In this document: positions 13,710-21,860 of the stretch, one piece after another
How positions within the stretch are numbered: the first letter of the stretch is position 1
Layout: each line of letters begins with the position of its first letter
NCBI GenBank assembly: GCA_016165875.1
Contig: JABBOT010000014.1
Coordinates: 5,720,895-5,784,894, forward strand
DNA: 64,000 nt
From: Acanthopleura granulata
Taxonomy: Eukaryota > Mollusca > Polyplacophora > Chitonida > Chitonidae
Reading direction: 5' to 3'
Position numbers and translations under genes: made by a program
The notes under the pieces: model-generated
The model's database searches: none
Told to the model about the DNA's origin: nothing
The model's input: the letters and a program-made list of their open reading frames with translations, nothing else

Positions 13710-16151
13710 AAAGTGTACATGATTTTCAACAAATATCAAAAAGGCAAGAAATGAAGTTTTGACAGAACAAAGGAACACTTTATTCCCGTAATCTGGGACA
13801 CTGCAGACTCACCGCTTGATGTTGTCGTCGTAATCTCTCTCGATCTTTGTTAATTTCCGCCATCTCCAGTGTTTCTGGGAGTTTGTTGAGCTCATACTTG
13901 CTGGCATCAAATGTCTCATCGTTGTAGTACACAGTCTCGATACTCTCAATAACCTCCCTGTCTGCCTGGGGGTCATTAGGGTACTCATTGATGTGCTCCT
14001 ACAGAAAAAGCCATGTACATGTCAACAGGCCTTCAGTTTTGTTTCTGAGCAGGAGTGTGATTACCACACTACCAAAAAAAGACCAGGAGTGTGATTACCA
14101 CACTACCAAAAAAAGACCAGGAGTGTGATTACCACACTACCAACAAAAGACCAGGAGTGTGATTATCCCACTACTGGCAGAAGACCGGGAGTGTCATTTG
14201 CACACCTAGCTTCATACTCCCTAGAATCTTCATTACCTCGGGCATGTGTTAATAGCACACCTGGATTTTGTTTCAGGAGTGTGCTAGGTGTGGGAGTGTG
14301 ACAGCATGCCTCAAATGGGAAGGCCTGTTTCAACATAACCTTTCTTAATGAAGTGTGCCTCCGATCTCTGAGATCAGATATGATTTATTTTTTGGATCAT
14401 TGTTTTAAAGACAACATAATCAAGAATTCAATTCATGCAGTCGCTAACATTCACTTATCAAGTCTGAATACAAAATCTGTAAAAGTACTCGTGAAGTCCA
14501 TTGCTATATGCAACATTAAAGAACATTTAAACAACACAGATGTACATGTATGACACTTATTAGTTAAGAACACCACTGGCAACCATCACACCCTTTGCAA
14601 TTTTCCTGAGAGATCTCCTCAATACAATCCTCAGGTGAATCTCACTTGCCAAGGGACGCTAGGTGTTATAAGGCCCTTAACTCTAAATTCTATGTCACTA
14701 TTACCGAGTATTTAGTTTTAAACATTCATCGACTTTGTCTGAAGCACAGTAAACGATACAGCAAATATTACCTTTTTTTTTTTTTGCAACTTTTTAAATT
14801 TCAGTTTGATGCAGAAGAGATACCATAATAGGCAAACACTTTTAGCAATTCAAGTCTTCAGGAAATTGCTCAACAGAAAATCCAGAGACAAACATAAACT
14901 TTTACAAAACCAAAAACTGAAGAAGTAAATTTATATGTATTCGCATGGGTATAATGATGAGACATACTGTAATTCTTCAACCTTTTCACATGTTTGCGAG
15001 GTGCTTATTTCAGCACATTCCGAAAGCATTATTCTGGGTTGACTGCTAAAATTATACCTTTATGAAATCAATCAAATTAAAAAGGTGCATAAATTGCACT
15101 GCAAATTGCTCCTTTACATGTGAAATGGTTGCAGAATTAGGAAAACTGAAAAGATTGCGTGCACGGCAGTCAAATGTACAGGTCATGGAAAAATAGGTAC
15201 CCACCTTAAACTTGGTCAGCGCTGAATCAGCTGACAGTTGGAGGCTGCTCACTTCATCATCCACAGGAGACTTGGCTGAGTCCTGGATTGAAAGAAGAAC
15301 AAAAACCCCTTAAAACCTAGGCTGCAAATACATGCATACACTTGACTGGTAGGTGCCTGACATTTTTTAAAAACATCCCTTTGTTGGACGTGGCATGATT
15401 CGTCAGGTGGAGGTTTGAAAAAAAAAATGTTATCCTCTTCAATCACTAAGAGACATGGGCTGCTGTTTTTGATCAGCGCCTACTGGCTGTTATTGACCAA
15501 GGCTCTCTTCTCAAGCTGGGGTTGACCGACTTGGTTGCGCATGCGTCTAGGCAGTGTTTTGGACAGCTGACACAGTGTGTGATTTGGATTTAACAGCAAA
15601 TTAACATGATGAAAGAAAAAGCTGACGGGCAACGATTCCTTAGCTAAGTGGCTATGCTCCAGATACACTTTACATCAAATTTATGATGGTTTGGGCGAAA
15701 TCCTGGGAGCATGCTGTTGCTGTTGAGAGGTGGGTAATTTTCGCATAAGAATGATCCATGCAAACAGGGCTCTGTGTCTGGACAATGCCGTGTATTGCCA
15801 CTGCACAGCTTTTACAATCAGGCTTTACACTGACAATGACACCAATGACAACTGAACCTCCAGATTCCATTTGGACTCGTGACAAGGATGGTGGTAAGAA
15901 GGTTGGCAGTGCAGGACTTTGGTCTCAGAACATTTTGATTATTTAGAAAATTTCTCGACTATCGCGTAATCAAGTGGAATTCACAAAGACGTCCCTTTAC
16001 AAAGCCATAAATCAGGGCTGTCACATACGGCTGACAGGTAATGTGGACATGGGCGTTGTTGTTGCATCACAAACGTCCTTATTTTCTTTTTCATCACGAG
16101 TATACATACCTGCCGACTGATGAAAGATATGAGCTTTTTCTTCAAATCCAT
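110..16151 (-). CDS. VPS50: VPS50 (syndetin), EARP complex subunit; 3' part outside window
   Basis: VPS50 pairs with VPS51, VPS52 and VPS53 in the EARP tethering complex, which recycles endosomal cargo to the plasma membrane. Eighteen coding exons on the minus strand join in frame: 16151-16110, 15282-15205, 13998-13813, 13425-13301, 12199-12082, 10955-10920, 10130-10048, 9275-9134, 8501-8361, 6821-6704, 6196-6016, 5359-5170, 4309-4046, 3018-2903, 2177-2089, 1244-1153, 900-874, 235-110. They give 718 residues. The product aligns by eye with vertebrate syndetin throughout, for example [57 protein letters not shown] and ITNTTLNV. Residues 1-480 cover the VPS54_N-like coiled region and 608-718 enter the C-terminal syndetin domain; human syndetin is about 960 residues, so roughly a quarter lies left of the window. 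Residues 481-568 hold a Ser/Thr/Ala-rich insert typical of the fast-evolving linker. Start: the only ATG in exon 1, giving [14 protein letters not shown], like the human MTRQ region. Confidence 0.96.
874..900 (-). CDS. VPS50: VPS50 exon 17 (27-nt microexon)
   Basis: Residues 668-676, VYTYFGTDL, equivalent to IYTFFGRND in human. 27 nt, phase 0. Acceptor TATTTTCAG, donor TTG|GTGAGT. Confidence 0.9.
1153..1244 (-). CDS. VPS50: VPS50 exon 16
   Basis: Completes G637; residues 638-667: [20 protein letters not shown], then [10 protein letters not shown]. Near identical to vertebrate [17 protein letters not shown]. Acceptor TGCCTCAG, donor ACA|GTAAGT. Confidence 0.96.
1747..1992 (+). repeat. tRNA-derived SINE, full length (family 1)
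   Basis: Starts with a tRNA-like A box (TGGCTCAGTTGGTTAGCGTG) and B box (GTGGGTTCAAGTCC), then the conserved middle (GGCTTCC, CAACCTGCGGATGGTTGTGG) and the tail ATATTCTTGAGTAGGGCATA. VPS50 intron 15. Confidence 0.9.
2089..2177 (-). CDS. VPS50: VPS50 exon 15
   Basis: Completes R607; residues 608-636 plus one base of G637: [12 protein letters not shown], then [16 protein letters not shown]. Acceptor CATTCCAG, donor TTTG|GTAAGC. Confidence 0.93.
2903..3018 (-). CDS. VPS50: VPS50 exon 14
   Basis: Residues 569-606 plus two bases of R607. Acidic: [20 protein letters not shown], corresponding to YDSDSDVPEELKRDYVDE in vertebrates. Acceptor CATCAACAG, donor AG|GTTGGT, a weaker GT donor. Confidence 0.9.
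3098..3391 (-). repeat. Family-1 SINE with internal duplication
   Basis: Reverse-oriented copy. About 35 bp around GCATCCGGAGGTTGCTGACAG is present twice in tandem (3207-3273), which lengthens this copy. The head ends in GACATGGAGGCCCC. Confidence 0.85.
3463..3630 (-). repeat. Family-1 SINE, truncated
   Basis: Reverse-oriented: TTATTAGATTGGTGTTTTAT tail to GTTGCTGGAA, then a shortened head (GCATTGGTGAGAGGC). Confidence 0.8.
3781..3994 (-). repeat. Family-1 SINE
   Basis: Reverse-oriented, tail TATTTGATTAATGTTTTACA to head CACAGAGGCCCC; part of the middle is missing. Three SINE copies lie in a row in VPS50 intron 13. Confidence 0.8.
4046..4309 (-). CDS. VPS50: VPS50 exon 13 (variable linker)
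   Basis: Residues 481-568. Starts [15 protein letters not shown], passes a Ser/Thr/Ala-rich low-complexity stretch around residues 505-530, then returns to the conserved [18 protein letters not shown]. Phase 0. Acceptor TGTTCTTAG, donor GGA|GTAAGA. Confidence 0.92.
4384..4545 (-). repeat. Family-1 SINE, head missing
   Basis: Reverse-oriented: TTTATTTGATTGGCGCTTCA to GGCAGGCCTTCCCACATATG. Confidence 0.8.
5170..5359 (-). CDS. VPS50: VPS50 exon 12
   Basis: Completes R417, then residues 418-480: [20 protein letters not shown] through [13 protein letters not shown]. Acceptor TTTTCGAAG, donor CTT|GTGAGT. The first 15-20 bases and the acceptor are duplicated upstream in the intron. Confidence 0.95.
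5343..5470. repeat. Duplicated exon-12 acceptor segment
   Basis: ACCAATCAGAATCAACCT, spanning the start of VPS50 exon 12 and its acceptor, occurs at 5344-5361 and again at 5426-5443, followed in both by GAAAACAA. Further CACCAATCA copies lie at 5382 and 5462. Confidence 0.8.
6016..6196 (-). CDS. VPS50: VPS50 exon 11
   Basis: Completes E357 and runs to residue 416 plus two bases of R417. Contains [33 protein letters not shown] and FIQVLDLVN. Acceptor CTTGCAG, donor CAG|GTAAAT. Confidence 0.96.
6704..6821 (-). CDS. VPS50: VPS50 exon 10
   Basis: Residues 318-356 plus one base of E357: [20 protein letters not shown], ending [11 protein letters not shown]. Matches the LCKALWEVM...EWHEK region of vertebrate syndetin. 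Acceptor CTTTTTAG, donor GAG|GTAAGT. Confidence 0.95.
6988..7150 (+). repeat. Family-1 SINE, head missing
   Basis: From ATGGCAAGGCCTGCC through the conserved middle to ACACCAATCAAATAAATAAA. It is followed by a reverse-oriented decayed copy near 7165-7330. Confidence 0.8.
7222..7470. repeat. About 105-bp direct duplication
   Basis: The segment starting TTTCATTAACATGACAGTGA (about 7225-7328) is repeated from about 7369 to 7473, offset about 146 bp. It derives from a decayed SINE-like element. VPS50 intron 9. Confidence 0.75.
7690..8262. repeat. About 20-bp minisatellite with 139-bp higher-order repeat
   Basis: Repeats of the type AGTCCCAGGAAAAGGTCCCG fill VPS50 intron 9. A block of several units starting GATACGGAGTTCC at 7864 recurs at 8003, giving a 139-bp higher-order period. 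Confidence 0.9.
8361..8501 (-). CDS. VPS50: VPS50 exon 9
   Basis: Residues 271-317: [20 protein letters not shown], then [11 protein letters not shown]. Phase 0 at both ends, acceptor GGTTGTCAG, donor AAG|GTGAGA. Confidence 0.96.
8600..8700 (-). repeat. Decayed SINE-like fragment
   Basis: TTTAATGTAACACTCAAGAA then TTTTCACTTGCACAATGACA resembles the reverse-oriented tail of the family-1 SINE, strongly diverged. The same type recurs near 10785-10860 and 40635-40730. Confidence 0.5.
9134..9275 (-). CDS. VPS50: VPS50 exon 8
   Basis: Completes S223 and runs to residue 270: [20 protein letters not shown] through AYRMLGKTQ. Acceptor CTCTGCTTTCAG|TGAGCTCA, donor CAG|GTGGGG. The acceptor region is the apparent source of a tandem array in the adjacent intron. 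Confidence 0.96.
9319..9625. repeat. 34-bp tandem array copied from VPS50 exon-8 acceptor
   Basis: About nine 34-bp units such as TTGAGCTCACTGAGAACAGA (then GGTCAGAATGAGCC). The unit matches the exon-8 3' splice site at 9266-9290 (TTGAGCTCACTGAAAGCAGA), so on the coding strand several units carry a CTCAG|TGAGCTCA-like acceptor. Confidence 0.88.
9788..9990 (-). repeat. Family-1 SINE
   Basis: Reverse-oriented, from TTTATTTCATTGGTGTTTGA to TGGACTTGAACTCACAGCGA; most of the tRNA head is absent. VPS50 intron 7. Confidence 0.82.
10048..10130 (-). CDS. VPS50: VPS50 exon 7
   Basis: Residues 196-222 plus two bases of S223: [20 protein letters not shown], ending FRHFKCI. Acceptor TTGAATCAG, donor CAG|GTAAGA. 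Confidence 0.95.
10321..10574 (+). repeat. Family-1 SINE, nearly full length
   Basis: Begins GGGGCCTCCGTTGGTTAGTG and ends AAAACACCAATAAAATAAAT. Clear B box (CGCTGTGAGTTCAAGCC). VPS50 intron 6. Confidence 0.9.
10920..10955 (-). CDS. VPS50: VPS50 exon 6 (36-nt microexon)
   Basis: Residues 184-195, [12 protein letters not shown], matching QRTDVRLSEMLE of vertebrates. Only 36 nt, phase 0 at both ends. Acceptor ATTTTCAG, donor GAG|GTATGT. Too short to be called as an ORF; found through homology and splice sites. Confidence 0.93.
11132..11430. repeat. 33-36-bp degenerate minisatellite
   Basis: About eight units of the type GGTCAGGTTAATGGCTGGAG followed by GAAACCAATGA. VPS50 intron 5. Confidence 0.85.
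11760..11960 (-). repeat. Family-1 SINE
   Basis: Reverse-oriented, TTTATTTGATTGGTGTTTAA to GCTGGACTTGAACTCACATT. Head missing. Confidence 0.82.
12082..12199 (-). CDS. VPS50: VPS50 exon 5
   Basis: Completes R144 and runs to residue 183: [20 protein letters not shown], ending [10 protein letters not shown]. Near identity with vertebrate syndetin. Acceptor TTGCCAG, donor TTG|GTAAAC. Confidence 0.95.
12830..12910 (-). repeat. Family-2 SINE fragment
   Basis: GCCATGCTGAAGACACCCGA then CATGATACTGACACTACACC matches, in reverse, the middle of the family-2 copies at 18958 and 26484. Confidence 0.65.
13080..13250. repeat. About 60-bp degenerate tandem repeat
   Basis: Roughly 2.5 units containing GTGCTAGTGGTAGGCCAGTG and GCATGCTGAAAG, just downstream of VPS50 exon 4 in intron 4. 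Confidence 0.7.
13301..13425 (-). CDS. VPS50: VPS50 exon 4
   Basis: Residues 103-143 plus two bases of R144: [20 protein letters not shown], ending SVICANGRR. The human counterpart is VSKKVADLIL...VICTNGRR. Acceptor CGACCAG, donor CCG|GTAATA. Confidence 0.94.
13676..13707 (+). repeat. Poly(A) run
   Basis: About 30 A residues in VPS50 intron 3. No retrocopy or element body was recognised next to it. Confidence 0.9.
13813..13998 (-). CDS. VPS50: VPS50 exon 3
   Basis: Residues 41-102, from [20 protein letters not shown]. Contains [11 protein letters not shown], matching the KYELEKLPPVL region of vertebrate syndetin. Acceptor TCTGTAG, donor GCG|GTGAGT, phase 0 at both ends. Confidence 0.93.
14045..14190. 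repeat. 34-bp tandem array, about four copies
   Basis: Unit GACCAGGAGTGTGATTACCA then CACTACCAAAAAAA; three nearly identical copies and one diverged. It adjoins the short inverted-repeat element at 14201. Confidence 0.9.
14201..14292. mobile_element. 92-bp MITE-like element, CACACCTAGC termini
   Basis: Begins CACACCTAGC and ends GCTAGGTGTG (10-bp inverted termini). A second copy, in reverse, is at 43642-43733. Confidence 0.75.
15205..15282 (-). CDS. VPS50: VPS50 exon 2
   Basis: Residues 15-40, beginning [11 protein letters not shown]. Acceptor AATCCAG, donor AAG|GTGGGT, phase 0 at both ends. This stretch is poorly conserved, as in other VPS50 N-termini. Confidence 0.85.
15310..15425. mobile_element. 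Decayed copy of GCCTGCAAATAGGTGCCTGA MITE
   Basis: GGCTGCAAATACATGC and TAGGTGCCTGACATTTTTTA followed by AAAACATCCCTTTG match one end of the family at 50505, 58797 and 59511. Confidence 0.6.
16110..16151 (-). CDS. VPS50: VPS50 exon 1 (start codon)
   Basis: Residues 1-14, [14 protein letters not shown], phase 0. The donor reads CAG|GTATGT. The start is the ATG at 16151; an upstream in-frame GTG is not needed. The 5' UTR and promoter were not delimited. Confidence 0.85.
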
Positions 16152-16529
16152 TTTTAGATATTTCACTTGACACCTGTCATTGTAAAATTTGGAGAATGTT
16201 TAAATTTGAACAGACAGGCAACCGATTTGGAGTCGACGAGTTGACAGGTTTCCGGAAGTAATCACTGAAGCGCCCTCTCCATACTTGGTTAAAGGGAGGT
16301 AATAAATTTGCTGTCACACTCGTATTAGACTCATCTACAGTTAAATACGAATAAAGTGGCAAATTTATTTCAATTATCTATTTATTTATTTACTTCAGGA
16401 TACACCATCGTTCAGAGATATAGGCTTTTTGTGTATACCAATAGGCATACTCTGCTACTGCCCGTAAACACGTTAAAGACACTTGTGCAAAGAACATCTC
16501 AGGATTATGGATAAGTAGATATCTGTAAC

Positions 16530-16970
16530 AGAATTTAGGCCTCTCGATGTAACAACTGTCCAAATAGCGCTAGCAGATGTAGGCCTAACAGCTATTCTCG
16601 AAATAGTGTTACACGCAGTTAAAGATCACCGAATAGCATGTGAAGGTGTAAAATACACGTGCGCAGGCCTATAACAGCTTTAGGCCTATAAATAAAGGCG
16701 TGTCTTTGAAACAACATTTACAGAATAAAGTTAGCAGATGTAACCGCGGCGTTTAAAATAACATTCGGTAAGCACATGAATAACAGCTATCTTTGCAATA
16801 ACATTATAGCAGATGTCACAGCTATCTCTGAAATACACACAGCGGATTGGACAGATGACCTTCACATAAGACTGGCGCGGATCAAACAGCTACGACTGAC
16901 ATAACATTTACTGTCAGGTGAAAACAATAAAAACTGTAATAAATGTAACAGCTATTCATGAAAGAACCCT
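16530..16970. repeat. Degenerate 50-70-bp repeats (AACAGCTATC type)
   Basis: Segments such as AACAGCTATCTTTGCAATAA followed by CATTATAGCAGATGT recur about six times with heavy divergence upstream of VPS50. Confidence 0.6.
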
Positions 16971-16992
16971 GCATTTTCGTCAGGAGTAGTCA

Positions 16993-17422
16993 GGGCCCGG
17001 TTTCATGAAGCGTACTTAGTGCTATTTATTAAGCAGCCCTTAGCTAAGAGCCCTTTCTATTTCTACAACATACGTTGTCATGGCAGTTAAGGGAATACTT
17101 AGCTAAGTGCGCTTCACGGGGGAATCCGTGGCTCAGTCGGTTAGCGCGCTATTGCAGCACAATGACCCGAAGCCTCCCACCAATGCGGTCGCTGTGAGTT
17201 CAAGACCAGCTCATGCTGGCTTCCTCTCCAGCCGTGCGTGGGAAGGTCTGCCAGCAACCTGCGGATGGTCGTGGGTTTCCCCCGGGCTCTAAGCGGTTTC
17301 CTCCCACTATAATACTGGCCACCGTTGTATACGTGAGATATTCTTGAGTACGACGTAAAACACCAATCAAATAAATAAATAAAAAAAATAAATAAATAAG
17401 TGGGCTTCATGAAACCAGAGCC
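16993..17422. mobile_element. MITE interrupted by a SINE
   Basis: The left part (GGGCCCGGTTTCATGAAGCG at 16993) and right part (CTTCATGAAACCAGAGCC near 17404-17422) are inverted termini of one element. A SINE sits between them with a target duplication AAGTGCGCTTCA / AAGTGGGCTTCA at 17105 and 17398. A second copy of the MITE lies at 18381-18511. Confidence 0.85.
17117..17397 (+). repeat. Family-1 SINE, full length, nested in a MITE
   Basis: A box TGGCTCAGTCGGTTAGCGCG, B box GGTCGCTGTGAGTTCAAGAC, middle, and AATAAATAAAT tail. Flanked by a 12-bp target duplication with one mismatch. Confidence 0.93.
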
Positions 17423-18380
17423 TGTAAACTTAAAGTTTCTGAGGATTTGATAAGCCATGTAAGCAAGAATTGTGTGTCGTAAACAACTGGCCAGTGACCC
17501 TTGTAAAAAAAGACGCGCAACCAAACAGGATTTCCCTCTTCACCGGAATGGCAGCGTTGTGGGTTATATTGTTGAACAAGAAAACCCTAAAGAGTCATCA
17601 AACTGGCTACTCTCCCATACTTTAAACCTTTGAAAATCTGTATAAATAAAAGGGTTTCATGGATCTCCTTAACTAACCTCAAGTTTCAACCACGTATAAA
17701 ATGTTGCGCCGTACATGTCGTAAAGACATGGGCTATCCCTGGCCACAAATGTCAAGGTAACTTTGTTCATCGACTCCGGCAAATCATGTACCGCATGACA
17801 TGTACATTATTTTTTCTACTTTTAACACATAGCTGTGTTTAACATTTACAGATAAGACATGTTATTTGTGTAAGTGAAATCTCGGCGTGAGTCGGTCACG
17901 TGCAAGTACCAAGGGAGGTCATTCACTGTCTTAGACGCGAAGTCTGGATAAACGGCAAACTCTATTAAACGCAAACACAGCCCTGAGATTTAAGATTTTC
18001 AAATAAACAGCCCTCCACTGTACTTCAATTGTTTTCCGTTTTCCATTTTCCGGATTGTAGATTATTCCAACCATAAACATTGACTGTTTGAGTTTGATTA
18101 CATTTAAATATACATAAAATGATATGCATTCAGCTGAAAGTGAACAACTAATTTAATTGGTCTGTGGCTGGTCGTCTTTTGCAAACATTTTTTTATGTTA
18201 ATGTGGATGGCGAGTGAGTAGAAATTAGATCAAAAAGGAAACTTCCCACTTACTAAACTGACTTGCCGATTTTCCGCCAACAAGCAGAATGGTGGAATTT
18301 AACGCGCAGTGCGGTAAAAGAATGTGACAAAAAGCTTGTACATCTATTTCGTAACTGGTCTTTACTAAGTATAAAGACCT

Positions 18381-18511
18381 GGCCCTGGTTTCATGAAATG
18401 CACTTAGCTAAGTATTCGCTTACCTGCCATGACAACGTATGTTGTAGAAATACAAAGTGCACTTAGCTATGGGCTACTTAGTACTAAGTATGCTTCGTGT
18501 AATAGGGCCCC
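18381..18511. mobile_element. MITE, GGCCCTGGTTTCATGAA termini
   Basis: Begins GGCCCTGGTTTCATGAAATG and ends near GCTTCGTGTAATAGGGCCC. It contains the internal CATGACAACGTATGTTGTAG also seen (as CAACATACGTTGTCATGGCA) in the copy at 16993. Confidence 0.8.
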
Positions 18512-18957
18512 ACGGTTGGACACGGTACATAACATTATATGAATGCGCTCTGATTAGTCTACGCCAGTCACAGCAGCAGTTCTAACTCTAGTCAGACTGA
18601 TGCCCGTGACGGCCGGATTGGTCTTTCAGAATCTGATTTTATGCGATTATCCGGGGATTAACACAAATTACAGGTCTCAAAGCCTTCCCATTAACTGGGT
18701 TTTTCGTATAACCGATTTGCAAATATACGATGTAAAAACAATGAGACTGAATACAATTTGGTTTTGTTCTGGGGAATTCCTTGCATTTAGGCGGAATTGG
18801 CGTTTATCAGGTGTGCGATTATGTGCGTTCCACATAGTATAAACTGCTTAATATAAAGGAACATTAAAAGCTGGCTCATTGGGAAAACACTTTGTCCTAA
18901 ACACCCAGCTCATCACCTGATAAATCGAAGGCTGTATGCATTGGACTTCTTCATGTA

Positions 18958-19207
18958 CTTGTTGCTGCAACGCTTGGCTCTGAGTTCTGAAAGTCAAGGA
19001 AAACATCGGTTGACACGATGTCAGCATAATGTGACTGGGTGGGGTGCCATGTCTGGTGTTTTCGGCATGATATGTTCCAGTGACGGCAGCAGCATGGCGG
19101 CATGGACTCACCTTGCCACAAGAAGATACAAAATGCATGTATATACATTCTAAGGACCCGTCGTCAAATAACTGAAAAATTGTTGAGCACGACGTAAAAC
19201 CCAAGCC
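18958..19207 (+). repeat. Family-2 SINE copy
   Basis: Shares ATAATGTGACTGGGTGGGGT, TGTCTGGTGTTTTCGGCATG and the tail TTGTTGAGCACGACGTAAAA with copies at 26484 and (reverse) 44155. Confidence 0.8.
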
Positions 19208-19482
19208 CACATGCCTCTTCATAATTAATTGGGACAAGCAGCTGTATAAATTGTTTTGTCGGTCCGTTATTCAGTCATTCAACTGACCCATGCAATCTCC
19301 CAGTCGAGTTGTGACCTCCTAGACTCCTATATCATGAACCATTGGTTTAACCAGGACCGGATATGAACGCAGGCCACCATCATCTTTTTCCGAGTTTCGC
19401 GTGCATGCAGTGTTTGCAGATTTACACATCTTAATGGGTTTGTTTGTTTTGCACTCCGGGTTTGGCGTTCATTTCAACAACA

Positions 19483-19682
19483 TTTGATTGATTGATTTAT
19501 TTGTTTATTTATTTGATTGGTGTTTTACGCCGTACTCAAGAATATGTCACTTATACGACGGCGGCCGGCATTATGGTGGAAGGAAATCGGGAAGAACCTG
19601 GGGAAAACCTATGACCATCCGTAGGTTGCTGGCAGACCTTCCCACTTTGGGCCGGAGAGGAAGCCAGCACGAGCTGGAAGAT
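19483..19682 (-). repeat. Family-1 SINE
   Basis: Reverse-oriented: TTTATTTGATTGGTGTTTTA to AGGAAGCCAGCACGAGCTGG; head missing. Confidence 0.88.
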
Positions 19683-19749
19683 GAAAAAAATAAAAAATAA
19701 AGAAAAAAATAATAAAATAATTAAAAGAATGATTCGTCATATTACATTG

Positions 19750-20230
19750 AATCTTGGTATGCATGGTTGCAAAGTGAAATAGTTACGAACAAGTTCGAGT
19801 TTAGGGCCGTTTTGTCCATTTTCAAAAAAATTATCGATTTTCTGTCCTGTTTTTGAAGTGACAGTTTTCCGGACCCTTTTCAAAACGTTTCATCATGTTG
19901 AACAGAAACTAATTACGTGGTATATGGCTTGATGATGACAGTTTACAGACCAAGTTCTAGTTTCACACCGTGCCGTCCATTAGTGACAAAGAATATGACC
20001 ATTTAATACGATTCTAAGTTTTCTACATTTTCCCCGGACCTTTTTTGTCAAAACGTTTCATCATGCTGAACTGAAACTTGGCATAGCCTATATGCATTGC
20101 TTTAACAATATAACAATTAAGTTACAGGTCAGGTTTGAAGTTCGGACCGTTTTTGGCCACTGTATCAAATTATGGCGGCCCTATTTCTGTTTTGACCCTG
20201 ACTATATCTTTTGGACTTTTTTACATAAAC
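19750..20230. repeat. About 170-bp diverged tandem repeat, three units
   Basis: Each unit contains CGGACC, TCAAAACGTTTCATCATG and a GAACTGAAACTTGGCAT-like segment (near 19740, 19895 and 20060), then GTTTGAGTTTC-GGGCCGTTTT-type sequence. Confidence 0.7.
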
Positions 20231-20619
20231 GGTTGCTTATTATGGACACAAGTCCGAATTTTATGTTATCATTCATCTTCGATTAAATTACGAAAACGCC
20301 ATGGTTACATGTATTACCTTCGCAGACTTGCAAAACGATTGTTATATTTTCCGTATTCAACAATTGTATACGAATATCCTTGCGACAGGTATCGCAAGTA
20401 AGTTGAAGGTAAGTTGAAATCCACACGTCTTTGCTTTCCGTATATAGATAAACTGTTATATAACGAGTCAGGAATTCGAAACTTCGAGCTTAACACCATT
20501 CTGTGTACATGTGTGATGTTTATATATGTGTGGTCCGTAATGTATACGACTGACTTATAGTCTCACACACACCGGTAGGTTGTCCCGATCATCGTGATCC
20601 GCAACATTCATGTCATTAA

Positions 20620-20870
20620 GCACTTACATACACGTGAAATTTTGACAATAAAGCCTATATGAATTCAGGCTACCGTTAGTATTAATGTCTCCATTGACCT
20701 TATTCCAAACACCATAGCCAGACCACTCTGTCCTCGAGATGAACTTACATACACATGTGAAGGTTTTGAAAATAAAGCCTATATGAATTCAGGCTACCGT
20801 TAGTATTAATGTCTCCATTGACCTTATTCCAAACACTACAGCAAGACCGATCTGTCTTCGAGTGGTTTCT
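20620..20870. repeat. 123-bp tandem duplication
   Basis: AATAAAGCCTATATGAATTC at 20647 recurs at 20770, and the flanks match over the whole unit (CTTACATACAC, CCGTTAGTATTAATGTCTCC). Confidence 0.9.
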
Positions 20871-21354
20871 CTAGAAGGTAAAAACACACATTCACTTTGC
20901 TAGGTCAACGGACGGCTAGATCCTGTGATTGTATAGACACGACATATATACCAACACAAATGGTGGTTATTTGATAGGGGTATATACTAAGTATAGGTGG
21001 ATACGGTTAGTAGGTATCGTCAGTGAACCTATGTTTTATTTGCCATGTACAAGACTAATTAGGCAGGTGTATAAGATATACCGAGAGGTAACGGCAAACG
21101 GGAACTATTCTCGGGTAAGATCCATTAACGTTGAATACATTTCCAGGAAGATACACAAGCCCATGACCAACGCAAAAGCTCGCTTGCTCGAATACAACTC
21201 GAGTTTGCTAGGCGGAAAGCACCTATACAAGTCGGAATTCTCGGATCGATTCGTCTTAGACGTCTGGCTACAATCGTTTGATCCGTTTTCTTAACCAATG
21301 GTTAGAGCAAACATGAAGGAATTACTGGAGTGTATGGGAATCAGTTTCAGCTTC

Positions 21355-21860
21355 AAGGCATTTTTTGAAGATATCTTGAAATCATTTAAAGTATCTAAAA
21401 TTAATTCAAGATATCTTGAAATAATTTTAGATATCTTGAATTCTTTTCAAAACTATCTTATATTGGCTTAAAGATATCTGAAATTGAATTTGGATTGGAT
21501 ATCAGAAACAAAAAGAAGATTTCAAGGTATCTGGAAATGATATCAGGATATCTCAAATAAACGCCAATTCGATATTTCTAAAACTGAATTCGTCATCTGT
21601 GACCGACATCTGCTTGGTCACTTCTTTTAACAAAATGTAGATGTACTTCTGTCCCCACTCATTTTTATATACAGTGAGCAATTATGGATGTGTGACCATT
21701 CAGTTAAGTTTATTTATGACATCTTAAAAGCAATTTCAGATATCTTGAAATCATTTTAAGATATCTTGAAGAGATGATCCCATATCCCGAATTGTGTGCT
21801 ATTCAAGATGTCTTGAAGGGAATTCCAGACATGTATTCAAGATATCTTAAATAGACTGAA
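21355..21860. repeat. AAGATATCTTGAAAT palindromic repeat cluster
   Basis: More than ten copies of the palindrome AAGATATCTT or close variants, each usually followed by GAAAT, spaced irregularly over 500 bp; for example 21366, 21410, 21430, 21722, 21757. Confidence 0.85.

Noticed and set aside
15981..16166. VPS50 start at the upstream GTG (16166)
   Set aside because: Animal nuclear genes rarely start at GTG, and the ATG at 16151 matches the expected N-terminus.
17117..17200. tRNA genes at SINE heads (also 1747, 10321, 44848, 60738)
   Set aside because: A and B boxes are present but the cloverleaf is not intact, and all are followed by the same SINE body and AATAAA-type tail.
18848..19237. 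129-codon minus-strand frame
   Set aside because: It overlaps a family-2 SINE copy and has no domain.
20929..21294. 121-codon plus-strand frame
   Set aside because: No recognised motif, no splice context or homologue I can name; base composition resembles the surrounding intergenic DNA.
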